NCBI GenBank assembly: GCA_029262875.1
Contig: JAJCYO010000053.1
Span: 1 to 55,053, forward strand
Direction: 5' to 3'
Length of the DNA: 55,053 nucleotides
From: Flavobacteriales bacterium
GTDB taxonomy: Bacteria; Bacteroidota; Bacteroidia; Flavobacteriales_E; Vicingaceae
The stretch's first letter is position 1. Each line of letters begins with the position of its first letter. The notes beneath the pieces were generated by a model. That model was given only the letters and a program-made list of their open reading frames with translations, was not told where the DNA came from and ran no database searches. Below, one piece after another: positions 52,927-55,053 of the stretch. The position numbers and the translations under genes were made by a program.

Positions 52927-53991
52927 ATGAGTAAAACTTTAGAATATGCAGGGAAGGGTGCAGCGATTGGAGGGGCAGGCTTCCTTTTGTTTAACTTATT
53001 TGATCAGTTAATTAAAATGAATGAAAATCCCAACTTAAAATTTAATTGGGAAGAGCTTTTAATTTCAAGTGGAAAAGGTGCTTTAATTGGAGGAGGAACA
53101 GGAGCTTTAATTGGTGGGGTGAAAGATATAAGTAACACTTTAGAAGAGCCATTAAACACGAATTCTATTTTGAGTGTAGCGGTTCATAAAATGAAGCTTA
53201 ATAAACAAAATGGAACATATCTGAAACTTTCAGAAAAGGCAGAAAATATTACGAATTTGATAAACACTAACTTTCAGAATAAACTAGGTGGTCATATTGT
53301 TAGGATTGGTTCTACGGAGGATAATACAGCATTAGCTAAAGATTATGATATTGATATAAGTGTACCGTTCGCACCAAGAAGTTATTCGTCAACAGCTGTT
53401 ATGTATAATGAGTTATATTGTTTTATGGATAATACATTTAATGATCCTGATTTAATTAAAATAAGAGCTCAAAAGAAATCAATAGGATTGTTGTTTGAAA
53501 TAGATGGAGAAGATTTTAAAATTGATATTGTTCCTTATAAATTAAGTAAAGAAAGAGGTGCTAAAACCGAAGGTTACTTGTTTGTAAATAATCATTCTTT
53601 ATTTAAAAGAGATTCATATACTAAAACTGATATAATTAGTTTAAAGAGGATTACCCTAAGTCCAGTACAACAAAAAATCCATATAGCGTTTAAAACATGG
53701 AAAAGGAATTTTGATATACCTATCAGTTCTCATTTGTTAAAAATGTTGATTTTAGATTCATATAAAATAAATAAAGGGAAAATACCAAGGGGCTTTACTG
53801 ATAAATTGTTAATGGTAGTGCTTCATATTAGAAATGAAATACTTTTTAAACGTATTGTAAGTGTGGAAAATACAAACAATGTTCTTACGAATATTAAGAA
53901 TTCAAGTAAAAATAAAATAAGTAAATCTTGTGATAAGATTTTAGATGATTACGATTATCAGCCAAACACTATATTAAATTATTTTACATAA
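52927..53991 (+). CDS. second nucleotidyltransferase with Gly-zipper N-terminus
   Basis: A 354-residue protein, 22 bases after the DUF6602 gene. Residues ~9-27 and ~49-64 are hydrophobic and Gly-rich (GKGAAIGGAGFLLFNL; GKGALIGGGTGALIGG), like glycine-zipper membrane segments that can oligomerise or open pores. The rest is an NTase of the same build as the first one: GSTEDNTALAKDYDIDI (Gly128-Ser129, Asp141-x-Asp143), third acid Asp200 in FKIDIVPY. It may be a membrane-tethered synthase, or an effector whose NTase part senses the nucleotide. Two NTases in one CBASS-like operon is unusual. Confidence 0.8.
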   Translation: MSKTLEYAGKGAAIGGAGFLLFNLFDQLIKMNENPNLKFNWEELLISSGKGALIGGGTGALIGGVKDISNTLEEPLNTNSILSVAVHKMKLNKQNGTYLKLSEKAENITNLINTNFQNKLGGHIVRIGSTEDNTALAKDYDIDISVPFAPRSYSSTAVMYNELYCFMDNTFNDPDLIKIRAQKKSIGLLFEIDGEDFKIDIVPYKLSKERGAKTEGYLFVNNHSLFKRDSYTKTDIISLKRITLSPVQQKIHIAFKTWKRNFDIPISSHLLKMLILDSYKINKGKIPRGFTDKLLMVVLHIRNEILFKRIVSVENTNNVLTNIKNSSKNKISKSCDKILDDYDYQPNTILNYFT

Positions 53992-54065
53992 TTAGTTTAA
54001 AAAAAATGACTTATTGAAAGGCAATAGTAAATGTGTAAATGAGTCGGATATATTCGTAATATCTA

Positions 54066-55053
54066 TTACTTCTGCAAAATCCTAAGTAAATCGTTATTGA
54101 TGTAGAATACTTCTCTACCATCTTCTTTTGAAGAGAGGACACCTAGATTAATTAGTTCTTTGATGTATTTTGATAGGGTAGTTCTACTTTTCACTCCTGT
54201 TATTTCTCCAATAATTTTTTGTTTAATGTATGGTTGGGAAAATAACATCTGATTTAGCTCTATAGAATACCATTTTAGTTTAGGTTTTATAGATTTAAAT
54301 GTAGCCTCCATTTGTTCTAAAATTTCATCTATTACCTGATTTGTTTGTTGAGAAGTATATAGAACAGCATTTAACATATACTCTATCCATAATTTCCAAT
54401 CTTGTCGTTGTGTAACAGCAGATAGTGCGTAGTAGTAATCATCTTTATTTTCGATAATGTATTTACTCAAATACAATACAGGATGAGAAATTAAACCTTG
54501 ACTAACTAAATAAAGTAGATTAATAACTCTGCCTGTTCTACCATTTCCATCCGAAAAAGGGTGTATAGCCTCAAATTGGTAATGAGCTATTGCCATTTTT
54601 AATAATGGGTCTATTGTTTTGTCATTATTCAAAAAATCAATTAGGTTATCTAATTTCTTTTCAATAATTCCTTCTCCTCGTGGGGGAGTATAAATTACCT
54701 CTCCAGGTCGGAATTCGCTTTGACCTCTTTTTATCACAACTTGTGAGTGTGGAGGTCTAATTCCTTGCGTAGTGTCTTTTATTTTTTGAAAAACGCTAAT
54801 AATTACTTCTTCATCTAAATTTCCTTTATCCTTTAGGTTCTGAAAACCTTCCCATAACGCTTCTCTATACCTTAAAACCTCTTTGGTTGAAGGATTTGCT
54901 ACTTGCTCTTTAATAGTGTCTGAAACGGCTTTATACAGCTCGTCCTCGGTTGTAAAGATGTTTTCTATTGCGGTTGAACTTTGTGCTTCCTGTAATGCTA
55001 TGGTATTAATTAGCATTGTTGGATTAGGTATTCGTAATATGTTCTTATTTAAC
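54066..55053 (-). CDS. Fic family protein (partial, runs off the window)
   Basis: The Fic core HPFSDGNGRTGR is intact, so it should transfer AMP or another nucleotide phosphate to a protein hydroxyl. The inhibitory helix motif SSTAIEN, (S/T)xxxE(G/N), precedes it, as in class II Fic proteins. A winged helix follows at the C-terminus (SRTTLSKYIKELINLGVL). The first ATG is at 55016, but the frame stays open to the window end and reads LRIPNPT, the usual sequence just before LINTIALQEA in this family, so the real start lies beyond 55053. It converges on the NTase gene and ends the visible defence island. Confidence 0.88.
   Translation of the reverse strand, partial: LNKNILRIPNPTMLINTIALQEAQSSTAIENIFTTEDELYKAVSDTIKEQVANPSTKEVLRYREALWEGFQNLKDKGNLDEEVIISVFQKIKDTTQGIRPPHSQVVIKRGQSEFRPGEVIYTPPRGEGIIEKKLDNLIDFLNNDKTIDPLLKMAIAHYQFEAIHPFSDGNGRTGRVINLLYLVSQGLISHPVLYLSKYIIENKDDYYYALSAVTQRQDWKLWIEYMLNAVLYTSQQTNQVIDEILEQMEATFKSIKPKLKWYSIELNQMLFSQPYIKQKIIGEITGVKSRTTLSKYIKELINLGVLSSKEDGREVFYINNDLLRILQK

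Noticed and set aside
1-55053. CRISPR array or insertion sequence
   Set aside because: No regularly spaced repeats with unique spacers, and no transposase or terminal inverted repeat pair, was found on reading both strands.

Overview
The window looks like a chromosomal piece of a member of the Bacteroidota, most likely a flavobacterium-like marine or freshwater species. The evidence is low GC, long AT-rich spacers, few Shine-Dalgarno sequences, the TTTG-N19-TAnnTTTG promoter seen upstream of the tRNA, a fused alpha/beta E1 dehydrogenase, a two-component protein with a beta-propeller sensor, and MBOAT/SGNH acylation genes. No marker gene fixes the genus.

Region 1 (1-2010) is a small patch of single genes separated by long imperfect or perfect inverted repeats. 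It resembles a cluster of integron-type cassettes without an integrase. It holds a partial lipoprotein gene, a two-helix membrane protein and a SAM methyltransferase.

Region 2 (2030-34356) is mostly housekeeping and envelope genes on the minus strand. It contains an ABC exporter pair, an HtrA-like protease, an M28 peptidase, a VOC protein, a tightly overlapping five-gene cluster for O-acylation of a surface glycan (LysM protein with a degenerate lytic transglycosylase domain, two SGNH hydrolases, a HAD phosphatase and an MBOAT acyltransferase), a propeller histidine kinase, a SUI1 factor, a YegS-like lipid kinase, an alkaline-phosphatase-fold membrane transferase, a FeoB-associated small protein, a fused 2-oxoacid dehydrogenase E1, a patatin-like membrane protein, an ABCG-type transporter with a TerB-like N-terminus, a sodium/solute symporter and a DUF58 protein.

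Region 3 (34431-34742) is a tRNA-Asp gene with a strong promoter, a structured leader and a terminator, followed by a perfect tandem 11-mer. It marks the left edge of an accessory island.

Region 4 (34883-55053) is a dense defence island, almost entirely on the plus strand. In order: a small HTH protein (minus); a 530-bp spacer with phased A-tracts and a promoter; a type I restriction-modification operon (hsdR, hsdM, hsdS) with a fourth PD-(D/E)XK-like gene; a large protein joining an Mrr-like N-terminus to an SMC/RecF-like ATPase, with an overlapping HNH nuclease (Septu-like logic); a PD-(D/E)XK-like protein coupled to a Cas4-like/DEDD DUF2779 nuclease; a WYL regulator; and a CBASS-like operon. 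That last operon encodes a 44-residue Lys/Pro-rich peptide, a CD-NTase-like enzyme, an E2-like protein with a SEC-C zinc motif, a DUF6602 nuclease-fold protein and a second NTase carrying Gly-rich membrane-type segments. A Fic protein (minus strand, running off the end) closes the window.

The most unusual candidate system is 49322-53991: a WYL regulator, a leader with two inverted repeats, a basic peptide, two nucleotidyltransferases, an E2 without E1 or JAB, and a nuclease. The second is the Mrr-ATPase/HNH pair at 42424-46762. All functional statements are from reading motifs; no database search was possible.
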